Positions 17,250 to 24,994 of a stretch of 64,000 nucleotides of DNA are shown piece by piece. Each line of letters opens with the position of its first letter. Position 1 is the stretch's first letter. The notes below the pieces were generated by a model. The model had not been told where the DNA came from, did not search any database, and saw nothing but the letters and a program-made list of their open reading frames with translations. Position numbers and translations under genes: made by a program. The stretch is from an uncultured Prevotellaceae bacterium (GTDB lineage: Bacteria; Bacteroidota; Bacteroidia; Bacteroidales; Bacteroidaceae): positions 44,416-108,415 of the forward strand of contig CACWLC010000007.1 in assembly GCA_902761605.1 (NCBI GenBank), read 5' to 3'.

Positions 17250-19643
17250 TCAGAGCTCAATCGATATTTTACCGTTGATTTGTCTGCCTGTCAGGTAATT
17301 AGGAACTGCCCACTGACGGTTGCTCACGTCAGTAACCCAATAGTAGCTGTTGACGTTTGATATGCCAAAAAGATTCAGGCAGTCAACACCCAGCCATAGT
17401 CGCTTTATGCTCTTCTCTCTCTTTACCGCCAACCAGCTCATACCAATGTCAGCTCTCTTATATGCTGGAGCACGGAAGTTCTGACGTTCAATGCCTCTGT
17501 GTGGTGCTCCAAATGGCAGTCCGTCAGCAAAGGCAAGTCTGAGAGTCATCTTCCATCTGTCAGTACCAGGGAAATAGTCGGTGAAATGAAGGTTTATCGC
17601 ATATCTCTGATCGTTTGGTTGTGGGAAGGTCACACCATTCATTTTCATCTGCGCCTTCATCAGCGAAAATGTCAGCCACGAATCGGTACCAGGCACAAAC
17701 TCTCCATACAGTTTGAAATCTATGCCTGCAGTATATCCCGATGCCAGATTATCTCCGTAATACGTTACCTTTACATTCTGGACATTGTATGGAATAAGGT
17801 TCGATAGAGCTTTGAAATATGCTTCGGAAGTGAATCTGAATGGTCTGCCGAGCATCTTGAACCTATAGTCCATTGCTGCTATGAACTGTATGCTCTGCTG
17901 ACTCTTGATCTTATTATTCAACACTGCCGTTGTTGCGCGATTTACTGTAACAGTGTCTCGCATCTCCTTGTAGAAAGGTGCCTGATAATAAAGACCTGTA
18001 GCAAATCTGAAAGTGTAGTTGGGGTTAAAGGCTGGTACTAATGCTATTGATGCTCTTGGAGATACTATTGTCTCTTTATTAAACGACCAGTTGGCCAGTC
18101 TTACGCCATAATTGAGTGTAAAGTAATTCTCTCCCTTAGCGAATTTATACGTATCCTGGATATATGCCTCGATACGATGGCTCTTTACATCGTTCTTTGC
18201 CGACAGAGTATATATAAGGTCCAGTCTGTCAGCCTGATGTGGCCATGAATATCCGCTGGAATCGCGCATCTCATATTCCCTTAGCTGTTCTTTGATGCGT
18301 TCTGTCTTGTATGTCAGTCCTGCCTCGATGTCGTGATGCAGGGTCTTGTGGTTGCCTATGAGTTTAAAACTTATCACATCTGCAGTCAGATAGTTTCGGG
18401 CATGTTCCATATATGTTCCTACTCCTAAGTTCTCCGTCGTCTGGGTGTCATCGAGCCAATATTGTCCAATAATGTCGTATGTCTCTTTTTCTTTAGTGTG
18501 AAAGGCTGATGTCAGGAATTTTATCTGAGTGGAATCGCCGAAATGACGAGTTATCGATGCTGTTCCGAACAATGTCCTGAACACATCCTTCTCTTGTCCG
18601 TCGAAATAGACCTTAAACGATTTAACATCCTGCATGGTACCAAAACTGGTCTCACGATCCTTTGGTATGAAGTTATAGTGATTCTCAGATATGTTGCCTA
18701 TAAAATCAATAGTCCATCTCTGATTGGGTCTATAACTGATATAAGTCTGATAATCAAGAAAATTAGGCTTATACTCTCCAGTGGTTTCTAAAGAGCCTAA
18801 CAGGTACCTGTTTGTCTTATATCTTATTCCGTGAGTCATCGAGAAATTCTTGTTGCCTATACCCACATAACCACTTGCTCCCAAGAGCGATGCTGTAGCA
18901 CTGGCCTCAAAGTCTTTTACCTTCTTGTATGTGATGTCGAGGGTTGATGACATCTTGTCACCATATTTCGCTTCGAATCCTCCTGATGAGAATCCTATTT
19001 TCTCCACCATGTCGGCATTAATGACAGACAGTCCTTCCTGTTGTCCACTACTTATGAGCATAGGCCTGTAGACCTCTACATTATTAATATAAACAGAGTT
19101 CTCGTCGAATGATCCTCCTCGTACGTTATATTGCGATGACAGTTCGTTATGAGTCGATACACCTGCCTGCTGTTGGATGAGTTCCTCTACGGCATTGCCA
19201 GTGGTAGATGGTCCTTGTTTTGCGTCTTTTATGTCCAGCTGTTCAGTGCCTGATGTCTGTCGTCTGCGCTCTGTCACTGTTACTTCCTGCAGGGCTTCCA
19301 TAGGTTGCATCACCAGCGTTATCGTCATCCGGCCCTTGGGTTTGCGGAACACCCTCTTCCTACTGGCATAGCCCACCATCGAGAATCTTACCTCTACAGA
19401 GTCCTCGCTTTGCAGATTGAGTGAGAACTCACCCTTTAAGTCGGTCATCGTCACTTTTCCCTGTTTCAGGCAGGATACGGTAACAAGTTCGAGAGCCTTC
19501 TCCTCATTGTCAACCACCTTTCCCCTTAGTATAAAGTCGTCGGCATTTATCGGCAAAACGGCAGTTAGCAGTAATGTAAGCATTACGGCTGCAACTCTCA
19601 GTTGCCAGCTATATATATATGTATGATGTGATATAGCGTTCAT
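17250..19643 (-). CDS. TonB-dependent outer membrane receptor with carboxypeptidase-regulatory domain
   Basis: A 797-residue outer membrane receptor. A signal peptide (LTLLLTAVLPINA, about residues 22-34) precedes a CarboxypepD_reg-like domain (about 38-115; LRGKVVDNEEKAL, then FSMVGY). The plug domain (about 120-235) contains NVRGGSFDENSVYINNVEVY, and the rest is a long beta-barrel. SusC-type receptors are usually about 1000 residues and paired with SusD. This one is shorter and has no SusD partner, which suggests a small substrate such as a siderophore, metal complex, cobalamin or peptide. The substrate cannot be read from sequence. It ends 122 bp upstream of the LruC gene promoter side. 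Confidence 0.88.
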   Translation of the reverse strand: MNAISHHTYIYSWQLRVAAVMLTLLLTAVLPINADDFILRGKVVDNEEKALELVTVSCLKQGKVTMTDLKGEFSLNLQSEDSVEVRFSMVGYASRKRVFRKPKGRMTITLVMQPMEALQEVTVTERRRQTSGTEQLDIKDAKQGPSTTGNAVEELIQQQAGVSTHNELSSQYNVRGGSFDENSVYINNVEVYRPMLISSGQQEGLSVINADMVEKIGFSSGGFEAKYGDKMSSTLDITYKKVKDFEASATASLLGASGYVGIGNKNFSMTHGIRYKTNRYLLGSLETTGEYKPNFLDYQTYISYRPNQRWTIDFIGNISENHYNFIPKDRETSFGTMQDVKSFKVYFDGQEKDVFRTLFGTASITRHFGDSTQIKFLTSAFHTKEKETYDIIGQYWLDDTQTTENLGVGTYMEHARNYLTADVISFKLIGNHKTLHHDIEAGLTYKTERIKEQLREYEMRDSSGYSWPHQADRLDLIYTLSAKNDVKSHRIEAYIQDTYKFAKGENYFTLNYGVRLANWSFNKETIVSPRASIALVPAFNPNYTFRFATGLYYQAPFYKEMRDTVTVNRATTAVLNNKIKSQQSIQFIAAMDYRFKMLGRPFRFTSEAYFKALSNLIPYNVQNVKVTYYGDNLASGYTAGIDFKLYGEFVPGTDSWLTFSLMKAQMKMNGVTFPQPNDQRYAINLHFTDYFPGTDRWKMTLRLAFADGLPFGAPHRGIERQNFRAPAYKRADIGMSWLAVKREKSIKRLWLGVDCLNLFGISNVNSYYWVTDVSNRQWAVPNYLTGRQINGKISIEL

Positions 19644-19974
19644 TTTTACAAATAACGCACATTGTTGCAGATTTATTGTGCTCTTTGTGGCAAATCTTAC
19701 AGATTCGTCATCATTCCGATTTCAGGACCCACACCTTATGTGAGTGACTGCCCCTGTTGGTGATGTGGGAATTCGGGTCGGCAACTATCTTACGCAAGTC
19801 GTGTGATGCTGCCGTTCTGCAGAATCTAAAATTCTCCAATATATTGAAGATAAAATCCCATTTATTTTGTTTTTTTTGTTCCTTCGGCAAACTTTTGCGA
19901 ACTAGAAAAGGGATTGAAAACTATTGCGAACGTAAAAGTTTGGAGGATTCAGGAAAAAGCATTACCTTTGCACT
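19644..19974. other. Intergenic region with structured segment between a TonB receptor gene and the HTH/NfeD/SPFH operon
   Basis: This 331-bp divergent gap holds no convincing gene. Overlapping inverted repeats sit at its centre: GACCC (19726-19730) with GGGTC (19775-19779), competing with CCCACA (19728-19733) and TGTGGG (19764-19769). A perfect TTCTGCAGAA palindrome lies near 19814. It may be the receptor's RNA leader, but I recognise no riboswitch class; cobalamin and TPP cores were looked for and not found. Confidence 0.4.
19895..19970 (+). promoter_or_regulatory. Promoter with upstream direct repeats for the HTH/NfeD/SPFH operon
   Basis: TTTG (19939-19942), 20 bp, and TACCTTTG (19963-19970) form a canonical promoter. 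Immediately upstream, TTGCGAAC occurs twice (19895-19902 and 19924-19931), 29 bp apart, each followed by an A-rich AAAAG. The repeat could be an operator. The ATG at 19975 is only 5 bp past the -7 element, so the transcript would be leaderless or nearly so. Confidence 0.6.
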
Positions 19975-20622
19975 ATGATTTACGAAATAGTCATAGGAAT
20001 ACTGGTGTATGCAGTGCTGTTTGTAGTGACGGTGCAGAGTAGCCGGCGTAAGGTGCAGGACTTGCAGGCCCGCCTTGACAAGGTGCATAGCCTTCAGCAA
20101 CAGCAACAGGCTCAAAGCCAGCAGAGCGTCGCCCAGAACGAAGCCAAGATTCGTGAGCTGGAGGTACTTCTAAAGAAACTGGGCGACGAGAACTCTCTCC
20201 TGCGACTTGAGCTTGAGGAAAAGAAGGCTACCCTCGCGTATAATAATGAGGTGGCTCTTATAGAAAACGAGAAGCGCCAACAGGCAGAGACCATCGTATT
20301 CTCTTCCGACATATATATCCACTTGCAGGAATGTCTGGAGGCCGGTAAGAGCCTGAACTATCACGACTGGCTGGATCTGGCCCGGTTGGTAGACGGCGTA
20401 TATACAGGCTTTACAGAGAAACTGTACAGTCTCTATCGTATGACCGAACAAGACTATCACGTTAGCCTACTTATCAAAGTGCGAATCCAGCCGAAGGATA
20501 TAGCCCTGCTTACAGCTCATTCAAAGGAGAGCGTTGCCTCTACTCGAAGCAGGCTTTATCAGAAGGTATTCGGACAGAAAGGCTCGTCGAAGGATTGGGA
20601 TGATTTTGTTTTATCACTTTAA
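19975..20622 (+). CDS. Membrane-anchored coiled-coil protein with C-terminal helix-turn-helix
   Basis: The 215-residue protein has one N-terminal transmembrane helix (IVIGILVYAVLFVVTV, about residues 5-20), a coiled coil rich in Gln, Leu, Glu and Lys (about 25-105) and a C-terminal domain ending DYHVSLLIKVRIQPKDIALL...SKESVASTRSRLYQKVFG. That tail resembles the LuxR-like/DUF6377-type HTH found at the end of Bacteroidetes TPR regulators, so a DNA-binding protein held at the inner membrane is inferred. It heads an operon with nfeD (12-bp gap) and the SPFH gene. Direct repeats before its promoter could be autoregulatory sites. Confidence 0.65.
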   Translation: MIYEIVIGILVYAVLFVVTVQSSRRKVQDLQARLDKVHSLQQQQQAQSQQSVAQNEAKIRELEVLLKKLGDENSLLRLELEEKKATLAYNNEVALIENEKRQQAETIVFSSDIYIHLQECLEAGKSLNYHDWLDLARLVDGVYTGFTEKLYSLYRMTEQDYHVSLLIKVRIQPKDIALLTAHSKESVASTRSRLYQKVFGQKGSSKDWDDFVLSL

Positions 20623-20634
20623 ATAATATTAGGT

Positions 20635-21090
20635 ATGATTGATTACTTGGCACAACACTTATGGCAGATGTGGGCGGTGATAGCCGTCGTATGTCTGATT
20701 CTGGAGCTTACGGCTGGTGACTTCTTCATCATCTGTTTCTCAATAGGAGCCTTCTTTGCTGCCATAGCCGCAGCATGTGGGTTGGGAATCTATATGCAGT
20801 TGCTCGTCTTTGCTGTCTTCTCGCTTATCAGCCTCTTCTGGGTTCGTCCCTTTGCCAAACGTTATCTTCACAAGGGTGAGGATAATCGTGTGAGTAATGC
20901 CGATGCTCTGATGGGGCGTCAGGGTAGGGTCGTGGAGACCATCAAAGCCGATGGTTTTGGAAGGGTTCAGATTGACGGCGACATCTGGAAGGCTGTCACT
21001 AACGAGCCACAGGATATTCCAGAAGGTACCAATGTCCTTGTGGTTGGACGTGAGAGCACGATTATTACAGTAGAGAGTGTTAAGAATTAA
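20635..21090 (+). CDS. NfeD-like membrane protein
   Basis: A 151-residue protein with three hydrophobic helices (about residues 10-75) and a C-terminal OB-fold domain with GRQGRVVETI and the GRVQIDGDIWKA motif typical of short NfeD proteins. NfeD partners with SPFH/stomatin proteins in membrane microdomains and is usually encoded beside them, as here (26 bp before the SPFH gene). Confidence 0.88.
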   Translation: MIDYLAQHLWQMWAVIAVVCLILELTAGDFFIICFSIGAFFAAIAAACGLGIYMQLLVFAVFSLISLFWVRPFAKRYLHKGEDNRVSNADALMGRQGRVVETIKADGFGRVQIDGDIWKAVTNEPQDIPEGTNVLVVGRESTIITVESVKN

Positions 21091-21116
21091 ATAATCTTTA
21101 AATAGTATTTTTCATT

Positions 21117-22070
21117 ATGGATACAATGTTTTTCATTTTCCTGGCTATCGTGTTATTGGTGATTATCTTCGCCAAGATGGCCCTTGTTATCATCCCTCAG
21201 TCAGAGACAAAGATAATAGAGCGTTTAGGACGCTACTATGCTACTCTGCAGCCAGGTATCAACATCATCATTCCTTTTATCGACCGTGCAAAGAGTATCG
21301 TAGTGCTCAATCATGGCCGTTATCAGTATTCAACCACCATCGACCTTCGTGAGCAGGTATATGACTTCCCGAAGCAGAACGTGATTACAAAGGACAATGT
21401 TCAGACAGAGATCAACGCCCTGCTGTATTTCCAGATTGTAGACCCTTTCAAGGCTACATACGAGATCAATAACCTGCCAAACGCTATCGAGAAACTGACT
21501 CAGACCACACTCCGTAACATCATCGGAGAGCTGGAGCTCGATGAGACTCTTACCTCACGTGACACTATCAATAAGAAGCTTTCTGCTGTGTTAGATGATG
21601 CTACCGACAAGTGGGGAGTAAAGGTTAATCGTGTGGAGCTGCAGGATATCACTCCTCCTGATTCTGTACTTACAGCGATGGAGAAGCAGATGCAGGCAGA
21701 GCGTAACAAACGAGCCCAGATCCTGACCTCAGAAGGACAGAAGGCTGCCGAGATCCTTGCTTCAGAAGGAGAGCGTACTGCTATAGTGAATAAGGCAGAG
21801 GCCGCCAAGGAACAGGCTATCCTCGAGGCAGAAGGAGAGGCTCAGGCACGTATCCGCAAGGCAGAGGCAGAGGCAAAGGCCATCGAACTCATCTCTGAAG
21901 CTGTCGGCAAGAGCACCAATCCTGCCAACTATCTGCTGGCACAGAAATATATCCAGATGATGCAGGAGTTGGCTGAGGGTGACAAGACCAAGACTGTCTA
22001 TCTGCCATATGAGGCTACCAATTTGTTGGGTTCTATAGGTGGAATTAAAGACCTCTTCAAAGCAGAATAA
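21117..22070 (+). CDS. SPFH/Band 7 (stomatin/paraslipin, QmcA-like) protein
   Basis: A 317-residue SPFH-domain protein. The N-terminal membrane hairpin (FFIFLAIVLLVIIFAKMALVII region, residues 4-28) precedes IERLGRYYATLQPGINIIIPF, the Band 7 core ending with VNRVELQDITPP (about residues 173-184), and an Ala/Glu-rich helical segment (about 190-270) that oligomerises. The C-terminus AEGDKTKTVYLPYEATNLL is typical of QmcA-like members. It likely assembles large membrane rings with NfeD. The C-terminal coiled coil is intact. Confidence 0.92.
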   Translation: MDTMFFIFLAIVLLVIIFAKMALVIIPQSETKIIERLGRYYATLQPGINIIIPFIDRAKSIVVLNHGRYQYSTTIDLREQVYDFPKQNVITKDNVQTEINALLYFQIVDPFKATYEINNLPNAIEKLTQTTLRNIIGELELDETLTSRDTINKKLSAVLDDATDKWGVKVNRVELQDITPPDSVLTAMEKQMQAERNKRAQILTSEGQKAAEILASEGERTAIVNKAEAAKEQAILEAEGEAQARIRKAEAEAKAIELISEAVGKSTNPANYLLAQKYIQMMQELAEGDKTKTVYLPYEATNLLGSIGGIKDLFKAE

Positions 22071-22123
22071 TACTTTTTTGCAAAAAATAAGGGCAGGATG
22101 TAGTGTTTCTGAATAAAATTGTG

Positions 22124-22131
22124 TAAATTTG
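22124..22131 (+). promoter_or_regulatory. Promoter -7 element of dapA
   Basis: TAAATTTG at 22124-22131 is followed by GCAGCCG. No good -33 TTTG is seen at the usual distance. It lies 48 bp before the dapA ATG at 22179 and makes an upstream in-frame start at 22119 impossible. Confidence 0.58.
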
Positions 22132-22178
22132 CAGCCGAATTAGGCACTTTGCCATTTCACAACGCAAATTCATACTGT

Positions 22179-23066
22179 ATGGTACACAATATTTTCAAGG
22201 GACTGGGCATCGCCCTTATTACCCCTTTCAAGGAAGACGGCTCCGTTGACTACGAGGCATTGATACGTCTGCTCGACTATCAACTCAGCAACGGTGCCGA
22301 CTTTTTTTGTATTCTCGCAACAACCGGTGAGACACCAGTGCTTACACCTGCTGAGAAACTAAAGATCAAAGATACAATCGTTGACTATGTTCAGGGACGT
22401 GTGCCTATCCTGATGGGATGTGGCGGATACAACACTGCTGCGGTGGTGGAAGAACTGAAGACAGGTGACTTCCGAGGTGTTGACGGTATATTGAGCGTTT
22501 GTCCTTATTACAACAAACCGTCTCAGGAAGGTCTCTACCAGCATTTCAAGGCTATTGCTGCTGCAACGAAACTGCCAGTAGTGCTTTATAATGTCCCTGG
22601 TCGTACGGGAGTCAACATGCAGGCTGCCACCACTGTTCGACTGGCTCGCGACTGTCAGAATATCGTTGCCATCAAGGAGGCAAGCGGAAACCTCGAACAG
22701 GTAGATGAGATTATAAAGAACAAACCCAATGACTTCGATGTTATCTCTGGAGATGATGCTCTTACGTTCCCGATGGTTAGCTGTGGAGCAGTAGGAGTGA
22801 TCAGTGTTATCGGTAATGCACTCCCGAAGGAGTTCTCTAAGATGATCCGACTGCAGATGCGTGGTGAGTATGATCCTGCACGTAAGATTCATCATCGTTT
22901 TACGGATCTCTTTTCTCTGTTGTTTGTTGATGGTAATCCTGCCGGTGTCAAGGCAATGCTCTCCGAGATGGGATTCATCAATAACGTACTTCGTCTGCCA
23001 CTTGTTCCGATGCGTATCAAGAACATGCAGCGAATGTCTGAAATCCTCAAGGAACTGAAGATATAA
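22179..23066 (+). CDS. dapA: 4-hydroxy-tetrahydrodipicolinate synthase
   Basis: A 295-residue aldolase-superfamily enzyme condensing pyruvate with aspartate semialdehyde in the lysine/diaminopimelate pathway. It has GLGIALITPF at the start, the TTGETPVL motif (about 43-50; TTGE replaces the classic GTTGE context), YNVPGRTGVNM with the catalytic Tyr (about 134-144) and the Schiff-base Lys in IVAIKEASGN (about 160-169). ATG 22179 is chosen because the promoter lies between it and the earlier in-frame start, and because the N-terminus then matches the family. Confidence 0.94.
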   Translation: MVHNIFKGLGIALITPFKEDGSVDYEALIRLLDYQLSNGADFFCILATTGETPVLTPAEKLKIKDTIVDYVQGRVPILMGCGGYNTAAVVEELKTGDFRGVDGILSVCPYYNKPSQEGLYQHFKAIAAATKLPVVLYNVPGRTGVNMQAATTVRLARDCQNIVAIKEASGNLEQVDEIIKNKPNDFDVISGDDALTFPMVSCGAVGVISVIGNALPKEFSKMIRLQMRGEYDPARKIHHRFTDLFSLLFVDGNPAGVKAMLSEMGFINNVLRLPLVPMRIKNMQRMSEILKELKI

Positions 23067-23077
23067 ACCTCAATCCT

Positions 23078-23965
23078 ATGGTTGAAGAGTCGAAGGTCAT
23101 ACATGAGATAACTCCGTTGATGGGTAAGGATCTGCTCTATATAGCAGAGCGCCATAAGAAAGAGTTTACATATCCCATTCATAACCATGAGGTCTACGAA
23201 CTGAACTTCGTCGAGCATGCTCCAGGAGTGCGACGTACCGTAGGTGACTCAAGTGAGGTGATCGGTGATTATGATCTCGTACTTATTACTTCTGCTGACC
23301 TCGAACATGTGTGGGAGCAGAATACCTGTACCAGTGAGGATATTCATGAGATAACAATTCATTTTGACCTTAATTTCGATTCTTCCAGTTTTTTGGGAAA
23401 GAACCCATTCACCTCGCTTCGCGCTATGATGCTTGAGGCGCGTAAGGGTCTTTGTTTCCCGATGGATGCTATCATGAAGGTGTATCAGCATCTCAATACC
23501 CTAAGTAGTATAAAGGATGGATTCTATGCATTTACACAGTTTTTGACTATTCTTTATGAACTCTCACGATGTGATGGTGCCAGGACACTTGCCACAAGCA
23601 GCTATGCCAAGGTCGAGGTGGCCAGTGACAGCAGAAGAGTCCTCAAGGTAAAGAACTACATCAACCAGAATTATCAGAATGAGATACGTCTTTCTGATGT
23701 AGCCAGTCTTGCCGGAATGAGTCCCAGTGCCTTCAGCCGGTTCTTCAAACTGCATACAGGACGTAATCTCAGTGACTATATCATTGACCTGCGTCTTGGC
23801 TATGCCAGTAGGATGTTGGTCGACAGCACCCATTCGATAGCGGAAATAGGTTACGGTTGCGGGTTTAACAACCTCAGCAATTTCAACCGTATCTTTAAGA
23901 AGAAGAAGGGTTGCAGTCCTTCGGAATTCCGTGAGAATTACCATAAAACACGTATTATCGTGTAA
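23078..23965 (+). CDS. AraC family transcriptional regulator
   Basis: The 295-residue protein has an N-terminal cupin-like sensor domain (HNHEVYELNFVEHAPGVRR, about residues 30-48) and a C-terminal AraC double HTH (about 190-290) with IRLSDVASLAGMSPSAFSRFFK and the second-helix signature IAEIGYGCGFNNLSNFNRIFKK, shown here in parts because of its length. The ligand is probably a sugar or small metabolite. It starts 12 bp after dapA and may be in the same transcript, though no link to lysine synthesis is expected. A perfect palindrome follows at 23973-23990. Confidence 0.88.
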   Translation: MVEESKVIHEITPLMGKDLLYIAERHKKEFTYPIHNHEVYELNFVEHAPGVRRTVGDSSEVIGDYDLVLITSADLEHVWEQNTCTSEDIHEITIHFDLNFDSSSFLGKNPFTSLRAMMLEARKGLCFPMDAIMKVYQHLNTLSSIKDGFYAFTQFLTILYELSRCDGARTLATSSYAKVEVASDSRRVLKVKNYINQNYQNEIRLSDVASLAGMSPSAFSRFFKLHTGRNLSDYIIDLRLGYASRMLVDSTHSIAEIGYGCGFNNLSNFNRIFKKKKGCSPSEFRENYHKTRIIV

Positions 23966-23990
23966 AAAATGCACTTTTTTCGAAAAAAGT
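23948..23990 (+). repeat. Two small inverted repeats at the 3' end of the AraC gene
   Basis: ACACG and CGTGT pair around TATTAT at about 23948-23962 and overlap the stop codon. ACTTTTTTCGAAAAAAGT (23973-23990) is a perfect 18-bp palindrome. The first could be a weak terminator and the second a protein binding site or a transcript end. Confidence 0.45.
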
Positions 23991-24000
23991 TGCGAAAATA

Positions 24001-24032
24001 TTTGGTTAGTTCAGAAAAAGTGCGTACCTTTG
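24001..24032 (+). promoter_or_regulatory. Promoter of tRNA-Arg
   Basis: TTTG (24001-24004), 20 bp, and TACCTTTG (24025-24032) followed by GCACCCGC. About 65 nt of leader precede the tRNA and contain a 6-bp hairpin (GGTTGG/CCGACC) that may help 5' processing. Confidence 0.72.
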
Positions 24033-24097
24033 CACCCGCAAATCAGAAATGAAGGAACTTTTTTGCAGGTTGGTTTCGCCGACCAAACAAAAAATTT

Positions 24098-24171
24098 GGT
24101 TCCGTAGCTCAACTGAATAGAGCATCTGACTACGGATCAGAAGGTTGTGGGTTTGAATCCCGCCGGAATCA
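24098..24171 (+). tRNA. tRNA-Arg(ACG)
   Basis: The 74-nt sequence folds as a cloverleaf. The acceptor stem is GGTTCCG (24098-24104) with CGGAATC (24164-24170), one G-T pair; the D-arm is GCTC/GAGC; the anticodon arm is TCTGA-CTACGGA-TCAGA with anticodon ACG; and the T-arm is GTGGG-TTTGAAT-CCCGC. A34 would be edited to inosine by TadA. The 3' CCA is not encoded. Confidence 0.93.
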
Positions 24172-24176
24172 CAAGA

Positions 24177-24210
24177 AGAGAGAAAATCGAAAGATTTCCT
24201 CTCTTTTTTT
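24177..24210 (+). terminator. Intrinsic terminator after tRNA-Arg
   Basis: AGAGAGAAAATC and GATTTCCTCTCT pair around a GAAA tetraloop, followed by seven T (24204-24210), 6 bp after the tRNA. Confidence 0.85.
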
Positions 24211-24238
24211 GTTAATACAAAAATAAATCGTATCTTTG
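24208..24238 (+). promoter_or_regulatory. Promoter of the RpoD-like sigma gene
   Basis: TATCTTTG at 24231-24238, with TTTG at 24208-24211 spaced by 19 bp. The TTTG is made by the terminator's T-run plus the next G. Confidence 0.7.
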
Positions 24239-24255
24239 CAGAAAAATTATGTCTT

Positions 24256-24969
24256 ATGGAAGATTCAGGATTGAACAGATATTTGGATGAGATAGGTCGT
24301 GAGTCACTGCTCTCTGTTGAGGAAGAAGCCAAGCTCTCTGAGCAGATAAAGGCCGGAAACACCCGTGCGCTCAACAAACTTGTGGAGGCCAACCTCCGTT
24401 TTGTGGTGTCTATCGCCAGTCAGTATAAGGGTAAAGGTCTCTCTATGGATGACCTTATCAGTGAAGGCAATCTCGGACTGATGAAAGCCGCAGGGAAGTT
24501 TGACGCATCAAAAGGTACTCGTTTCGTGAACTACGCAGTGGTCTATGTCCGTCAGTTTATCGAGAAAGCGATAGACCAACAGACAGGTCTATATACTGTT
24601 CCCAAGGATGTTAAGAATGAGATGGCAGCGCGTCAGCAGAGTATGCCTCTCTCTGTCGATGCTCCCCTGGGACATCGTACAAATATGAGTCTACTCTCTG
24701 TTATCATCAATCAGGATGCTCCTTTTGCCGACGAACGTATCCACTCTGAGGCTATCGAGGATGCCATAGAGTTTGCCTTGGGGTCTCTTGACAAACGTGA
24801 GAGTAGGGTGGTGAATGCCTATTTCGGCATCGACCAGGAGCATGAGACGATGGCTGAGATAGCTGAGGATATGGATCTCAAGAGAGAACGTGTGCGTCAG
24901 ATTCGAGACAAGGCAGTACGTAAGCTTCGTAAGGCTTATAAGACCAGACTCTACGAATTAAAGAAATAA
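24256..24969 (+). CDS. Small RpoD/SigA-like sigma-70 factor
   Basis: A 237-residue sigma-70 protein with region 1.2 (NRYLDEIGRESLLS), region 2 (NLRFVVSIASQY, MDDLISEGNLGLMKA), region 3 and region 4 with the HTH (ETMAEIAEDMDLKRERVRQIRDKAVRKLR). It is about 50 residues shorter than the primary sigma of this group. Region 2.3-2.4 reads GTRFVNYAVVYVRQFIE instead of the usual KFSTYATWWIRQ pattern, so -10 recognition may differ. I infer a second, group-2-like sigma factor. A converging bidirectional terminator follows. Confidence 0.82.
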   Translation: MEDSGLNRYLDEIGRESLLSVEEEAKLSEQIKAGNTRALNKLVEANLRFVVSIASQYKGKGLSMDDLISEGNLGLMKAAGKFDASKGTRFVNYAVVYVRQFIEKAIDQQTGLYTVPKDVKNEMAARQQSMPLSVDAPLGHRTNMSLLSVIINQDAPFADERIHSEAIEDAIEFALGSLDKRESRVVNAYFGIDQEHETMAEIAEDMDLKRERVRQIRDKAVRKLRKAYKTRLYELKK

Positions 24970-24970
24970 A

Positions 24971-24992
24971 AAAGCTCCCGGCTGGGAGCTTT
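24971..24992. terminator. Bidirectional intrinsic terminator between the sigma gene and htpG
   Basis: AAAGCTCCC (24971-24979) and GGGAGCTTT (24984-24992) pair around GGCT, with A-rich and T-rich flanks for both directions. Confidence 0.83.
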
Positions 24993-24994
24993 TC

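Noticed and set aside
17250-19643. SusC-type polysaccharide receptor of a utilisation locus
   Set aside because: The receptor is shorter than SusC and no SusD or glycosidase genes lie beside it.
19640-19830. Cobalamin or TPP riboswitch before the TonB receptor
   Set aside because: Neither the B12 box nor the thi-box core sequence is present on the minus strand.
19757-19978. Plus-strand 73-codon frame before the HTH gene
   Set aside because: It runs across the promoter and the repeats and ends over the next start codon; no family features.
24038-24097. A second tRNA or small RNA before tRNA-Arg
   Set aside because: Only one 6-bp hairpin can be drawn; there is no cloverleaf and no separate promoter.
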